Source: Saccharomycopsis crataegensis (lineage: Eukaryota > Ascomycota > Saccharomycetes > Ascoideales > Saccharomycopsidaceae). Taken from it: DNA of 64,000 nt. The stretch lies in assembly GCF_037102585.1 (NCBI RefSeq), contig NW_027043829.1, positions 1,798,001 to 1,862,000 of the forward strand. The letters are read 5' to 3'. Numbering within the stretch: the first letter of the stretch is position 1; every line of letters starts with the position of its first letter. Below the pieces are notes generated by a model. The model was not told where the DNA came from and ran no database searches. It worked only from the letters and a program-made list of their open reading frames with translations. The translations under genes were made by a program, and so were the position numbers. Positions 41,814 through 52,516 of the stretch are shown one piece after another.

Positions 41814-44800
41814 TTACTTATTCAATTTCTCAATTGTCATGTCATACACGTATTTCCCAAACTCCTCAATGTTCTTGAAGGATTTGGAATTGTTTTTATC
41901 CACCATACTCACTTCCTCTCTCTTTGATTTATCACTAAACAACTCGCCAGTGACAATATCCAAATGATTCCCATCTGGTTCCCTCCTCACTAATTTAGAA
42001 ATCATTTGTTTTAATTCTGGGTCAACTGCGGTACTGAGTAATTTTGCATTGCCCAAAACATATAATCCAAGTTTGGCCCGCGATAATGCCACTGTCATTC
42101 TTTTGATGTCTCTAATATATCCTAATCTTTTAGTCCTAACAATGGATAAGATAACATAATCGGCTTCTCTGCCTTGATAATTATCAACGGTGCTCACTTC
42201 AGGATGCCCAAACGTAAACCCTTCAAAATCATCTTGGGAACCTTCTTTAGACTTACCACATCTTTGTTTTAAAATATCTTCAATAAGGAATTTCTGACCA
42301 GCGTACATTGTCAAAATAACAATCTTTTCCTTTGGATATCCTAAAAGCCTCATATAAGAATACAAAGACACTGCGTATTCTGCTTCCCCCAAATTTTGAT
42401 AAAAATTAGGCGTTGGTTCTAGTTCTCCCTTGCCTTGAAACTTATCAACGTCAATGAGCTGGTAAACTCTTCCAAAGCCTGGGTTGGCGTAGGTAAAATC
42501 ATCAGTTTTCATGTTCGGCAACGTGTTTATTTTCATGGAGCTGGTTTCATAAACATGACTGTAAAGGTCACAAAGGGATTCTCTTGATCTTCCTTGATCA
42601 GAAAGTTGGATCGTAGGAACTCCCATCTTGCAAAAAATCTCAAACAAAGAATGGTTGAAATTACTATAATCACTCAAAACTTTGTTTTGAATAATCGGAG
42701 AGTTCTGCTTATAATCACCAATCAAAATAAATCTTTTTAATGAATTAGAAGAAGATCCTGTTAAGGCTAATGGCAAAAAGGATTCTAGTTCCGTTAATTG
42801 CCCTGCTTCTTCGATTATTATGGTATCAAACTCAACACCAAGCTCCCTGAATTCCTTGAGTCTCATTGCCAAATGAGTAGCTGTCATTGCCACGACTTTA
42901 GCCTGCTTCACTAGCATGTAGTTTGATCTTTCTTTAGAACTCCTCAATACTTCGAAAGGTCTATAAGATTGTAGTTTTTCAAATAATGTTGCAACACATC
43001 CGTAATAATAAGCAGCCTCGGAGACATTTTCTTTGAACTCAGCACTTTCATCAAACAAATTTGCAGTTTTAAACTCTTCGTGCAAAAATTTCTTAAATGG
43101 AAATTTGTTAATTAGAACTTCATTAGAATTAGGATTCTCTTTCAATTCATATAAGAAACTTTTCCAGAGCCTCTTGATATACACGTTAAAGAAAAGCAAA
43201 GAAGTCTCGCAACTATTGCCATGGTACCCTTCAATGGATAAAGATTCCGAAAGTTTATTGACTTTATCAAGGAGTATTGGTATATCATTAAGAGCGTTTT
43301 CTACTCTACCAAATTTGCTGAATGATTCCTCATCCTTGTCACCATACAAATATTGCCCGCCATGACCTAATCGTAACAAATGTTGGCCATCAATAGTTCC
43401 TAAATCATTGATCTTAGTGAATATATGGTTCAAACCGTGGTTACTGTGAGTTATGATCAATGTCTTTTCAAAACTGAAATTTTGAACTATACTGGAAACA
43501 ATTTGTGTGGCCACATCAGTTTTGCCAGTGCCTGGCGGTCCTAAAATTAATGTGAGACCCGGGGACAATCCAGAAATAATGGCATCCACTTGACTTTTTG
43601 TGAAATGAACTAATGGTCTAAAGTCTAGTTTTCCTTGTCTTCCTGAGATTAGTTGATTATAATTGTGGGCCTTAAATGGTAAAACGTTGACTTTCTTTTG
43701 GTCCCCATTTCCAAAGTCGAGCATGAAAGGTGGTTCAATAGACGGATCATCTGAAGGCTTTTCTGATGTTTTTCTCTTCTTATTCGAAGCATCACCGCCA
43801 TATTGTGTAGAAATTTCATAATTAGGCAAGCATTCTTTCAAATGATCGAAGGAGTCAAAAACATGACTGAAATCTAAAATCGAAGCGCGACGATGTTGAT
43901 TCTTATAAGATTCACCAGTAGGATCACCGTACCCTAACAAAATATCGGCAATCCAATTAGGTAGGTTTATTTCCGAAGATAATAAAGCTCTGACACTTTC
44001 TAAAATCATACAGAAATTATTTTCCTTTTTTTTTCTTCTAATGATTGCGTTGAAGGTACCATATAATTCTTTATCATCATTATTAAACACATATGGATCC
44101 ATATTGACATAAAGTCTTCTATATTTGTTATTTCTAGGATTTTCATTTTGATTCTCCATTTTGCTCTCTTTCAAAGGTTGACCATGTCCATCGAGTAATT
44201 CAATCACGGTAGCGGATACCATATGTTTAATACCATACTTCTCCAAATAGTTTTTTGGATTCTTAGAAGGCTCTTCCAAACTCACAAGGAACACCACTTC
44301 ATCCTTACTTAGACTGTCCCACTCTTCGGCAAAGTTTCTAGGCAATTTGTGATAGTGAAACTGAACCTCAGCTTTAACATAAGATGGATGCTTAGACTCA
44401 ATTGACACAGGAGAGACGTCTAATATCTCTAAAGGTTTTATTTTTAAAGCATATTTACTAGTCCCTGCAAAATGCCAATTATCCCCTTCAATATTCTTAT
44501 TAGATTTCTTGACCTTTAACCTATTGATAACATTTTCAATGTCATTTCTAATTTGATAGAATGATTCCTGGCAGTATAAATGGAAATTTCTGTTAAGAAA
44601 ATCATTGAAACTTAAGTACTGAGAGCCTAATTTATATAAAGGCCTTGATAAAATCTCAGTTCCAGCATCCTCATCGAAAAGTAAAAAGTTCTTTAAGATA
44701 TCTCTTTCTGTTGGCAAATAAACCTGGTGTTTATTAATGGATGAAAAACAGACTTGTCCGATGAACTTAAAATAAATTGATTCAATCATCAAAGACATGT

Positions 44801-45968
44801 CTTTTGGTAATTGGCAGGTATCAATGCCCAACTTTCGAGAGAATTCCATTACTTCTTCGAGAGATAAATCATTAAAGTATGTATGAAAAATATCATTATC
44901 AGTAATCTCAGACAATGAAGAGTGTGTCAATCCTTTAAGACGATCTGGCATAAATACATGTGCAACCTGTTTTAGTGTCTCGATTAGTTCATAAGCAGAC
45001 TTGTTTAGATCCTCTGTTTTGTTCAATCCACTAAAGTCATCTATTGGGAAGTAAATGAACTCTTTTAAAAGATTTAGCAGCTCCATGTAAAATGAATTGC
45101 TTTTATTCAACCGCTCATCTCTGTAAGTTGCAGATGACTGGATTGTTGCCATCAAATTCATCTCTTTCAATATTGTGTTTGCAAATCTTCTTGTCGGAAG
45201 CTGAGAGATAATATCTATAAGTAGACAAAACACGCTATTATTGTATTCTATCATATCTTCATGAGAAATTCCTTTGGATCTGGCGCTAAATAGTAACTTT
45301 TGGTAATTATCGATGAATGAATAGAACCAGGTTCTTTGGAAATTTAACTCTGATTTATCCTGGGCTTTAGCCAATTTCTTTTCTAAAGAGTTGTAACTTT
45401 TCTTGAGGAATGGGTATTGATTTAATAGCTGTTCAGCATTGGCTAAGTTAGAGAACAAGCCGATCGAGAAAAATGGTGCTATTTGTTTGCGGATTGCTGC
45501 ATTGTCCAAATTATTCACTAACAAATCAACAAAAGATATCAAGTATTTCAAATTAAAAATGTCTTTTGGGAGGATTGACGGCTGTAAAGATATTGAGAGT
45601 AATAACATAAACACTCTTTTTACCAAAATCTTGAATTTCATTGCATCATCAATTACTGACCAAATTGGGACTTCTATTAGAGATTTTAATTTAAAAATTA
45701 ATGCTATCGAGATTATATGATCATTTGTTGAATCTTCCAGTACATTTTCCCATAAATATAATTCCAAATAGTTTACTGAGTCTAATATGGATGCAACAGA
45801 TTTCAAATTGCATTTCTTAGAAATTATTAGCGATCTGGTAGACTTCAAAATATTATGGATCAATTTTGTATCAAGCTTCCTCTGTTTCTTCACATTTATC
45901 CAAACCTGAGACTTCGAAACTATCTCATCTTCGAATTTTTCCAGCCCATCTTTCTTCTTCGAAATCAT
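41814..45968 (-). CDS. Aquarius/Cwf11-type intron-binding spliceosomal helicase
   Basis: The 1384-residue product matches the size of human Aquarius (1485) and S. pombe Cwf11. In those species it is an SF1 helicase of the intron-binding complex that contacts the intron upstream of the branch point. Residues 1-500 are helical and repeat-like. The helicase core starts near 790 with FTKSQVDAIISGLSPGLTLIL. Walker A is GPPGTGKT with Lys at about K816, followed by THSNHGLNHIFTKI, motif II as EEAGQL rather than DEAD, the DYKQ motif and the late motifs VDNYQGREADYVILS and VALSRAKLGLY near 1300. These phrases are those of Aquarius, not of Upf1 or Sen1. S. cerevisiae has no counterpart. The gene is divergent from CAP2. 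Confidence 0.88.
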   Translation of the reverse strand: MISKKKDGLEKFEDEIVSKSQVWINVKKQRKLDTKLIHNILKSTRSLIISKKCNLKSVASILDSVNYLELYLWENVLEDSTNDHIISIALIFKLKSLIEVPIWSVIDDAMKFKILVKRVFMLLLSISLQPSILPKDIFNLKYLISFVDLLVNNLDNAAIRKQIAPFFSIGLFSNLANAEQLLNQYPFLKKSYNSLEKKLAKAQDKSELNFQRTWFYSFIDNYQKLLFSARSKGISHEDMIEYNNSVFCLLIDIISQLPTRRFANTILKEMNLMATIQSSATYRDERLNKSNSFYMELLNLLKEFIYFPIDDFSGLNKTEDLNKSAYELIETLKQVAHVFMPDRLKGLTHSSLSEITDNDIFHTYFNDLSLEEVMEFSRKLGIDTCQLPKDMSLMIESIYFKFIGQVCFSSINKHQVYLPTERDILKNFLLFDEDAGTEILSRPLYKLGSQYLSFNDFLNRNFHLYCQESFYQIRNDIENVINRLKVKKSNKNIEGDNWHFAGTSKYALKIKPLEILDVSPVSIESKHPSYVKAEVQFHYHKLPRNFAEEWDSLSKDEVVFLVSLEEPSKNPKNYLEKYGIKHMVSATVIELLDGHGQPLKESKMENQNENPRNNKYRRLYVNMDPYVFNNDDKELYGTFNAIIRRKKKENNFCMILESVRALLSSEINLPNWIADILLGYGDPTGESYKNQHRRASILDFSHVFDSFDHLKECLPNYEISTQYGGDASNKKRKTSEKPSDDPSIEPPFMLDFGNGDQKKVNVLPFKAHNYNQLISGRQGKLDFRPLVHFTKSQVDAIISGLSPGLTLILGPPGTGKTDVATQIVSSIVQNFSFEKTLIITHSNHGLNHIFTKINDLGTIDGQHLLRLGHGGQYLYGDKDEESFSKFGRVENALNDIPILLDKVNKLSESLSIEGYHGNSCETSLLFFNVYIKRLWKSFLYELKENPNSNEVLINKFPFKKFLHEEFKTANLFDESAEFKENVSEAAYYYGCVATLFEKLQSYRPFEVLRSSKERSNYMLVKQAKVVAMTATHLAMRLKEFRELGVEFDTIIIEEAGQLTELESFLPLALTGSSSNSLKRFILIGDYKQNSPIIQNKVLSDYSNFNHSLFEIFCKMGVPTIQLSDQGRSRESLCDLYSHVYETSSMKINTLPNMKTDDFTYANPGFGRVYQLIDVDKFQGKGELEPTPNFYQNLGEAEYAVSLYSYMRLLGYPKEKIVILTMYAGQKFLIEDILKQRCGKSKEGSQDDFEGFTFGHPEVSTVDNYQGREADYVILSIVRTKRLGYIRDIKRMTVALSRAKLGLYVLGNAKLLSTAVDPELKQMISKLVRREPDGNHLDIVTGELFSDKSKREEVSMVDKNNSKSFKNIEEFGKYVYDMTIEKLNK

Positions 45969-46183
45969 TTTGATCTTTTATGGGTAACTTCAAGAAACCC
46001 CATCGAATTATTTTGGAAATTTATGTAAAAACAAAATAAAATAAAAAAAAAAAAAAAAAGTGCATTACACGTGATTAAAATCTACATTCAAAAAGAATGT
46101 TGACGTCTCAACAGCTATTATTAACCTCAAGCAGTTATTTGAACGGTCTCAAAACCATTTTTATCAACACAAATACTTCCGCA
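45969..46183. promoter_or_regulatory. divergent promoter Aquarius/CAP2
   Basis: An A tract (about 46044-46059) is followed by CACGTG at 46068-46073, a Cbf1 or bHLH E-box. An in-frame ATG at 46097 lies upstream of the CAP2 start chosen here. Confidence 0.5.
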
Positions 46184-47035
46184 ATGTCTGAAGATTCTTA
46201 TGCTGCCTCTATAGATCTCTTGCGAAGATTGGATCCAAAAAATGTGTCAAGAAACTTGACTAACCTTTGTCGTTTAGTTCCTGATTTGGCCGATGAATTG
46301 TTGTCATCGGTTGATCAGCCATTGCAATATCGCAAGTGTGAGGAAAGTGGAGACAACTTTTTGATTTGTGATTACAACAGAGATGGTGACTCTTATAGAT
46401 CTCCAAAATCAAACAATTATTATCCACCACTCTCCGGTGAGGACGCGGAATTGGCACCAAAACCTTTGAATGACCTCCGTGAGCTCGAAGTGTTTGCTAA
46501 TGACTCCTTTGATATTTATAGGGACTTATATTACGAAGGTGGCATCTCTTCAGTTTATATGTGGAACCCAAATGATTATGAGGATGAAACTGACATCAAT
46601 GATATCACCAATGGTTTTGCTGCTGCGGTTTTATTCAAGAAGGAATCGGATGTTTCAAGTTCTATTTGGGATAGTATTCATGTGATCAATGCAGAGAAAA
46701 TCTCCCCAGAAACCTTCATTTACACTTTAACTACTACAATCATCATGAGTATGGAAGACAGCGACGCCGAACAAGGTATCTCATTGAGTTTATCTGGTAG
46801 CTTGACTAGACAATCAGAAAAGAAGGCTGCTGCCAAAAGTTATATTGACCACATCACAAACATGGGTACTTTGGTTGAGGATATGGAATCCAAGTTAAGA
46901 AATATGATACAGGAGGTCTATTTCAGCAAGACTAGAGATGTGGTGGGTGATTTGAGAACTATTAACAAAGTTTCCAACTTGTACAACGAAAAAAGTATGC
47001 AGAGCGAGGTCATCAAAGGCATACAGGGCCGCTGA
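46184..47035 (+). CDS. CAP2: F-actin capping protein beta subunit
   Basis: Cap2 pairs with Cap1 to cap the barbed ends of actin filaments at cortical patches. The 283-residue product has the family core: YAASIDLLRRLDPKNVSRNL, CDYNRDGDSYRSPKSN (the conserved Cys-Asp-Tyr-Asn-Arg-Asp signature) and NDSFDIYRDLYYEGGISSVY. It has the C-terminal tentacle helix SEVIKGIQ. I start at MSEDSYAAS because that matches the family. An in-frame ATG 29 codons upstream (46097) would add a Leu/Ser/Thr-rich extension. If translated, that extension might act as a weak leader, but nothing supports it. Confidence 0.94.
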   Translation: MSEDSYAASIDLLRRLDPKNVSRNLTNLCRLVPDLADELLSSVDQPLQYRKCEESGDNFLICDYNRDGDSYRSPKSNNYYPPLSGEDAELAPKPLNDLRELEVFANDSFDIYRDLYYEGGISSVYMWNPNDYEDETDINDITNGFAAAVLFKKESDVSSSIWDSIHVINAEKISPETFIYTLTTTIIMSMEDSDAEQGISLSLSGSLTRQSEKKAAAKSYIDHITNMGTLVEDMESKLRNMIQEVYFSKTRDVVGDLRTINKVSNLYNEKSMQSEVIKGIQGR

Positions 47036-47487
47036 GCACATAATTTGTTATTAATATTAATATTGTTATTGATTTTTCCATTTTTTTTTTTTGCAGCAAG
47101 CGGTTACCAGTTATTTCAATTGTCAAGGCAGGGCTAGAACCCTGGAACTATTGTTGTAGTCTATTGTAAAGCTTATCAACAAGTAATTCCGGTATTATCA
47201 CGTGCTTCCGGTGTTTGCAGAACGCAAAAATTTTTTTTCTTTGACACCCAAAAAAAAAAGAGAAAAAAGACGTGGTGATGGCCTTCTTCATTAGTCTGTG
47301 ATTGTATCTCGATATAAGTTTCAGAAACTAGTGCTATATTTGTTATTTGTTATCGATATACTCTCAATATTCAATTTTTGTCTATCAAAATTCTTGCTTT
47401 GGTGAACAATAGAAAGTAATAGAGCTAATAAAAGCAAAAAGGTTATTGTGAGGCGGGAAATTAATCTAATATAAATATAGAAGGAAA
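47036..47487. promoter_or_regulatory. intergenic, CKA2 promoter
   Basis: ATCACGTG, the Cbf1/CDEI-type octamer, occurs at about 47197-47204, and poly-T and poly-A tracts flank it. A B-box-like GGTTCTAGCCC on the minus strand near 47130 lacks the rest of a tRNA. Confidence 0.5.
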
Positions 47488-48501
47488 ATGGGAGATAATG
47501 AAGAACTTTTTATCTCAAAAGTTTATGCTGATGTCAACACATCAAAGCCACAATCATATTGGGACTATGATAATGTCAGCATAGTTTGGAGAAGTCAGGA
47601 AAAATACGAGATCGTCAAGAAAGTTGGACGTGGTAAATATTCAGAAGTCTTCCAGGGAGTGGAGACGCCATCTGGTAGAAGGGTGGTCATCAAGGTTTTG
47701 AAACCAGTAAAGAGAAAGAAGATCAAGCGTGAAATCAAGATCCTACAAAACTTGATTAATGGCCCAAATATCATTGACCTAGTCGACGTGGTAAGAGACC
47801 CAATATCTAAAACACCAGCATTGATTTTTGAAGAAGTTAGAAACATTGACTTCAGAACATTATATCCAAAGTTCACTGATTACGACATAAGATATTATAT
47901 GTATGAATTATTGAAGGCCTTGGATTACTCACATTCCATGGGTATAATGCACAGAGATGTCAAACCACATAACGTTATGATTGACCACGAGAAAAAGAGC
48001 TTAAGATTGATTGACTGGGGTTTAGCTGAATTTTACCATGCAGGTACAGAATACAATGTCCGAGTGGCTTCAAGATACTTTAAAGGGCCAGAATTGTTGG
48101 TGGATTATAGACACTATGACTACTCACTTGACTTGTGGTCCTACGGTGCGATGTTGGCATCCATGATTTTCAAAAGAGAACCATTTTTCCACGGTAAGTC
48201 CAACACTGATCAATTAGTTCAAATTGCAAGAATCTTAGGAACTGATGATTTAGAGAAATATCTCGAGAAATATTCCATTGAATTGGGAGCAGAATATGAA
48301 GACTTGGGGCAATATTCCAAAAGACCATGGAGCAGATTTGTAAACGCTAACAACAAGCAATTTTTGTCACCAGAAGCTATTGACTTTGTCGACCATTTGT
48401 TACGTTATGATCATCGTGAAAGATTGACAGCCAAAGAAGCAATGGCTCATGATTACTTCAAGCCTGTGCGTGAAGCTGAATCCAAAAATAAAAAAAAATG
48501 A
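47488..48501 (+). CDS. CKA2: casein kinase 2 catalytic subunit alpha'
   Basis: This is a constitutive acidophilic Ser/Thr kinase of the CK2 holoenzyme, acting in the nucleus and cytosol. The product has 337 residues. Present are the glycine loop GRGKYSEV (47-54), VIK with K69, the CK2-specific basic cluster [10 protein letters not shown] (72-81), HRD with D157, DWG (176-178, replacing DFG as in all CK2) and the tail [14 protein letters not shown]. It lacks the insert found in S. cerevisiae Cka1 and is nearer to Cka2 in length (339). A 1:1 assignment to CKA1 or CKA2 is not certain. The ATG at 47488 follows an A-rich leader. Confidence 0.92.
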   Translation: MGDNEELFISKVYADVNTSKPQSYWDYDNVSIVWRSQEKYEIVKKVGRGKYSEVFQGVETPSGRRVVIKVLKPVKRKKIKREIKILQNLINGPNIIDLVDVVRDPISKTPALIFEEVRNIDFRTLYPKFTDYDIRYYMYELLKALDYSHSMGIMHRDVKPHNVMIDHEKKSLRLIDWGLAEFYHAGTEYNVRVASRYFKGPELLVDYRHYDYSLDLWSYGAMLASMIFKREPFFHGKSNTDQLVQIARILGTDDLEKYLEKYSIELGAEYEDLGQYSKRPWSRFVNANNKQFLSPEAIDFVDHLLRYDHRERLTAKEAMAHDYFKPVREAESKNKKK

Positions 48502-48974
48502 ATTGAATAAATCTATATAGATAAATTTGCTCATATTTTTTTTTAAAGTTTTTTGTTGCTTGTTTTTTAGTTTCAGAAATAACATTTTAGTTTTGGCCTT
48601 ATGAATCATTTACTTTTTCTTCTTTTTCTTTTTTTTTTTTCTTGTTCATTTATTGTTAATGTTTTTTTCCAATTTTTTTTTTTCTTTTTTTTTTTTTAAG
48701 TGATCTTTTATTGCTGCTAAGGTATATTTATTATTTGACACTTTTTGTGTTGTATTTTAGAATTACAATTCACAAAGAAGAAAGAAAAGGTCACTAGAAA
48801 GAAAGCTACGGTGTTATTAATTATCTCTTCTCGTTTTATTATTATTTCTTCACATCCTTATTCACTTTAATTTTATCAATGTATATATTAGTCATAGCCA
48901 GCAATATGATGTTGTGAATTTTAATATTTTTATTAGAAAACCGCCAACAATTCGATTTTTAGAAAAATATGTCT
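48502..48974. other. convergent 3' spacer CKA2/COG8-like gene
   Basis: The first 200 bp are dominated by T runs (48536-48700), then AT-rich sequence. No gene is recognised. Confidence 0.6.
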
Positions 48975-50535
48975 TCAACAAGTCTTCCATTTTTCATCTA
49001 AAAACAATTCCCAATCTATAGCGTTGAATGAAGACAAAATTTTGGCATTGTTGAGAACCAAAAGGTGAGCCAAAAGTTTCCTTCTGAATGTTCGAAGCTG
49101 TTTGAATGATAACGCAGCTGTTTTATCGTCGTTTGAAAGTCTGGTGACCAATTTATTTTCCAAGATGCAATCAATTAGGATTTTGAGAATCTCAAGCATC
49201 ACCATAATAACAAATTCAAATCCTGCAGGGTCAACTTTTGTGGAGTCACCAGCGGCGATACTGAAATGATATTTGTCTAAAAAATTTAATAGCAAAATCT
49301 TGTGCCTAGAGTCACTTTTAGTGAACTGAAGAAAAGAAATTTTAAATATTTTGAAGAATGGTTGGTGCCGTTGTTTATGCTTCTTGAAGATAGCTTTAAA
49401 ATCGCCAGGCCGTTCATGTAAAGACTTCTTAAACCTATCCTCTTTTGGGAAAGAATTATGGAATATAATGATCATCACTAAGTATTCAAGTTTAACACAA
49501 TTATCGACAAACATTTGAAATATTAACTTCCCGCAAAATTCAGGGTCGCAGCTCATGGCGCTCTTTAGAAATTGGGCATAAATTCTGAGCATCATAGTGC
49601 TTTTCAAATGACAACCAAGTAAAGAACGATTACCATTATTCCTCTCACTCTTCTTTCTATTGAAGATATTTCGCTTATTTTTTAGTGTTGCCAAAAGTGC
49701 TTTAAAAAATAATTCATCAAATTGCCTAAAATTCGTCATTTTGGCGCCTTTACTAATAGGATCCTCTCGGAATTTAAACTTGAACAAGGAGTTTATAGAC
49801 ATTAAAAAATTGATCAAAAACTTGGATAGTAACTTTGAAAGCCTGTAGTTTTTATCTAACAAGGACCCAGTAGTATCATCTGAGGTTTCCTGGTACTCGC
49901 CATGTATTATGGGATTTGATGCCAAAAAGTAAAACACTTCAAAGATCTTAAGAAATTGACGGAATGTTAGATGTGGGTTAATAGAATGACATATTTCTGA
50001 ATTTTCAAAGTTCAATATGGACTGATAATTGTAATAGTATATTCCTAAAATTTCTAAAGCATCTTTGTATTTTCTTGAGTGTATTAAATTATTTGAAAGT
50101 TTTGACTTTCTCACAGAATTGAGAATTGGGAGCTCGTCAGACGGTTCTTTAATAGAGAATTTATCTATTCTTGGATTGATATCAATAAGCTTATCATTCA
50201 ATACCGAATATTGCTCCACTAGTGTAGATTCATTTGATAAACTGAAGGATTGTGACGGTTCTTTATTGGGTTGGCTCTCCAAGCGTTGCTTGATGAGTTC
50301 TGGAAAATTATGGTTGGTATTACTATTTATTTGATTTTCAAAGCCAGAATAAAGTGTCGGTCACTTACCAATCGCATTATTAGAATCTCTATTCTCTGAA
50401 GGTAGTTGTTTGAGAGTTGCTAAGGACTAAAAAATAGTTAGCGCTAATCATCCAAATCAGTATCAGGCATATAACAACAACACATACGATCGCTAGATAT
50501 AATTGAAATTTTGTCTCTAAATCAATAAGATCCAT
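48975..50535 (-). CDS. helical protein, possibly COG8/Dor1 family (three exons)
   Basis: The gene is rebuilt from splice signals. Exon 1 (50488-50535) encodes MDLIDLETKFQLYLAI. Intron 1 (50427-50487, 61 nt) runs GTATGT to TTTTAG with GCGCTAAC. Exon 2 is 50369-50426. Intron 2 (50300-50368, 69 nt) runs GTAAGT to CCAG with TACCAAC. Exon 3 is 48975-50299. Phases fit, giving 476 residues, and the long exon alone has no suitable ATG. The product is almost wholly helical. The segment NLIHSRKYKDALEILGIYYYNYQSI, followed by a Leu-rich helix and FDELFFKALLATLKNKRNIF, recalls the Dor1/COG8 pattern of an eight-subunit Golgi tether. The resemblance is only by eye. I am confident of the gene and not of its function. 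Confidence 0.7.
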
Positions 50536-50863
50536 TTTATCTCGTGTTTATAAAAGGTTTTGAATGGGAATCAGTAAGAATCAACTAATAATAAAAAACG
50601 AGGAAGAAAATTGTGAGCTTCTGACGTTATTATCAACGTTGGGCTTGTTTGACCCATGATTATGGGTCTATTGTAATTCATAGAAAAAAAAAAAAAAAAA
50701 AGGTAAGCAAGGCAGTTGTCATCATGGTTTTTTTTATATTAAGGGCTAGCGGTCAATAAAATATCACAAAACTGACATTGAAGGCCGAAGATTTCCAAAT
50801 TGAAGAGGCTCAAAATAGAAAACAAATAAATAAAAAGAAAGGGAGAGATTAAAAAAGAAGTCA
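50536..50863. promoter_or_regulatory. divergent promoter COG8-like/SPO73-like
   Basis: An A tract lies at about 50683-50700 and an A-rich leader precedes the dysferlin-domain gene. No recognisable factor site is seen. Confidence 0.5.
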
Positions 50864-52516
50864 ATGCCTTCAAAAGCCAATGTAAAGAAGAGGTTCTCTA
50901 AAGCGGCTGTTCTTGATGAAGGTGACCTCATATTATTGAATGATGATAGAAACTACATTGATTTAAACAGCAGTTCGTTCCCTGTTAATGTTTCTACTTC
51001 AACTAGTAGTGACCTCAGCAGAAATAATGAGCTAAAAGAGGATCACGAAATCGGATTGAGTTATAATATTAGTATCCATCGCACTAATAGCGGCAATGAG
51101 TCTGAACAAGATTTTGATCCTCAATCTTTGCCAGCAATATTACTAGAGAATAACAGTCATGACATTATTCAAGACTCAAAATCCAGAACAGATGGTAGCA
51201 TTTCCCCTGCTTCTGATAATGGAACTGAGCCTAAAGTAACATTATCCAAGAAACGGTCAATTATGCGATGGGCCCTGAAGGACTACAATTCATCTTTGAA
51301 AAAACTTGACATTATTTCAGCACATCAACAGCAACGAGAAAACAAGTTGAAGTGTCAAAATTTTCAAGATGAGTCTGCGACAAAGCATCGGTGCAAAATA
51401 TTTAAATTTTTAGGCAAAAAAACTAGTAATCGTCTATCTTTTGCCTTGCCTGACTTCAAGCTCCAGGAAATCGAAAAATTGATTACCGTACTAGATAATT
51501 TTGACAAAAGTTTTGGAGCGGCGGAGCAACAAGAAAAATCTGTCTCCAAAAAAGCATCGTTTGAAAGCTCATCATTATTGTCGGGACGATCTTTCCCTGA
51601 TATTGAATCCAGATTTCAAGAGTATCATTCTCGAAATTTAGATATTGGCGCAAAAGTACGGCAGTCTTTGGAAATGAGTGAATTGTCGGACTTGTCTTAT
51701 GATTTAATCATTGAGCATGAAAGAGGTTTAATCTTATTTGGCTATCCTCTCTTCAGTAAAAATACATTGGTGCAGCCCGTTGATCCTTATCCATTTATCA
51801 ACCAATATAATAAGACTATTAACATTGCTCAAGATAGTGCGGCTGCTGGTTGTTTTGCTTACGATATGAAATTGTACCCAATTGATGCGAATAAATGGGA
51901 ATGGAAATGGGATAAATGGTATGTGTTGATGCTAGACCATGATATCGACGATCAAGGCTGGATATACTCTGGGCTAACTTTTTCAAATCGACATTGGAGA
52001 GGCAAGTACCGATTCGGTAATAGTGTCAGAAAAAGATTCTGGATTAGAATCAAAGAAAAGAAATTGGGGAATTCATTATGTAAGGAAATCTTGTCAGTTT
52101 CATGCACCGGCAAAAATATCAATAAAGATGGAAGTGGACATCTTATGCCAAGCCCCTCTCATGCAACTAATATAGATAGCGGTAGTAACCCTTTCAGAGA
52201 CATACAAAACTTTTTCGATGAACTCCATGGCTTTCGTTTAGACAGGCTAAAAATTGAGTTTATCATTGCAACCTTTTTCGATAATAACGCCTCACCTCAT
52301 GTTCGAAATCTACGGCAACAATTGCTTGGTGACGAAAATTATTTTGAAGAAATGTTGAATAGTTTAGTATTTCCAGAATCCCTAAGGATTCTCAGAGATA
52401 AGTTTGTTACTGTGTCAACTAACCAAATTGAAAAAAATGATATTATGATCAATGACCAAAGTGACAGCGTTGGCGGTTTAGCAACGGCTTTTTTATTGAA
52501 GCTTGACTCCAGGTGA
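50864..52516 (+). CDS. dysferlin-domain protein, SPO73/Mug65-like
   Basis: The 550-residue product carries a peroxin/dysferlin (DysF) domain. It opens with a HERGLILFGYPLFSKNTL segment near 285. Then come the Trp-rich N part KWEWKWDKWYV at about 344, GWIYSGLTF near 366, RHWRGKYR and the C part VRKRFWIRIKE near 388. The HERGLILFG opening is, as I recall, characteristic of S. cerevisiae Spo73 and S. pombe Mug65, whose S. cerevisiae member is needed for prospore-membrane extension. Unlike Pex30-32 there are no membrane helices. A roughly 280-residue Ser/Asn-rich N-terminus makes it much longer than Spo73 (143 residues). The ATG is at 50864; the frame is uninterrupted. Confidence 0.75.
   Translation: MPSKANVKKRFSKAAVLDEGDLILLNDDRNYIDLNSSSFPVNVSTSTSSDLSRNNELKEDHEIGLSYNISIHRTNSGNESEQDFDPQSLPAILLENNSHDIIQDSKSRTDGSISPASDNGTEPKVTLSKKRSIMRWALKDYNSSLKKLDIISAHQQQRENKLKCQNFQDESATKHRCKIFKFLGKKTSNRLSFALPDFKLQEIEKLITVLDNFDKSFGAAEQQEKSVSKKASFESSSLLSGRSFPDIESRFQEYHSRNLDIGAKVRQSLEMSELSDLSYDLIIEHERGLILFGYPLFSKNTLVQPVDPYPFINQYNKTINIAQDSAAAGCFAYDMKLYPIDANKWEWKWDKWYVLMLDHDIDDQGWIYSGLTFSNRHWRGKYRFGNSVRKRFWIRIKEKKLGNSLCKEILSVSCTGKNINKDGSGHLMPSPSHATNIDSGSNPFRDIQNFFDELHGFRLDRLKIEFIIATFFDNNASPHVRNLRQQLLGDENYFEEMLNSLVFPESLRILRDKFVTVSTNQIEKNDIMINDQSDSVGGLATAFLLKLDSR

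Noticed and set aside
46097-46183. N-terminal extension of CAP2 from an upstream ATG
   Set aside because: The family begins at the equivalent of 46184. The extension is kept only as an alternative start.
47110-47170. tRNA-like T-arm (GGTTCTAGCCC, minus strand)
   Set aside because: No matching acceptor, D or anticodon arm could be paired around it.
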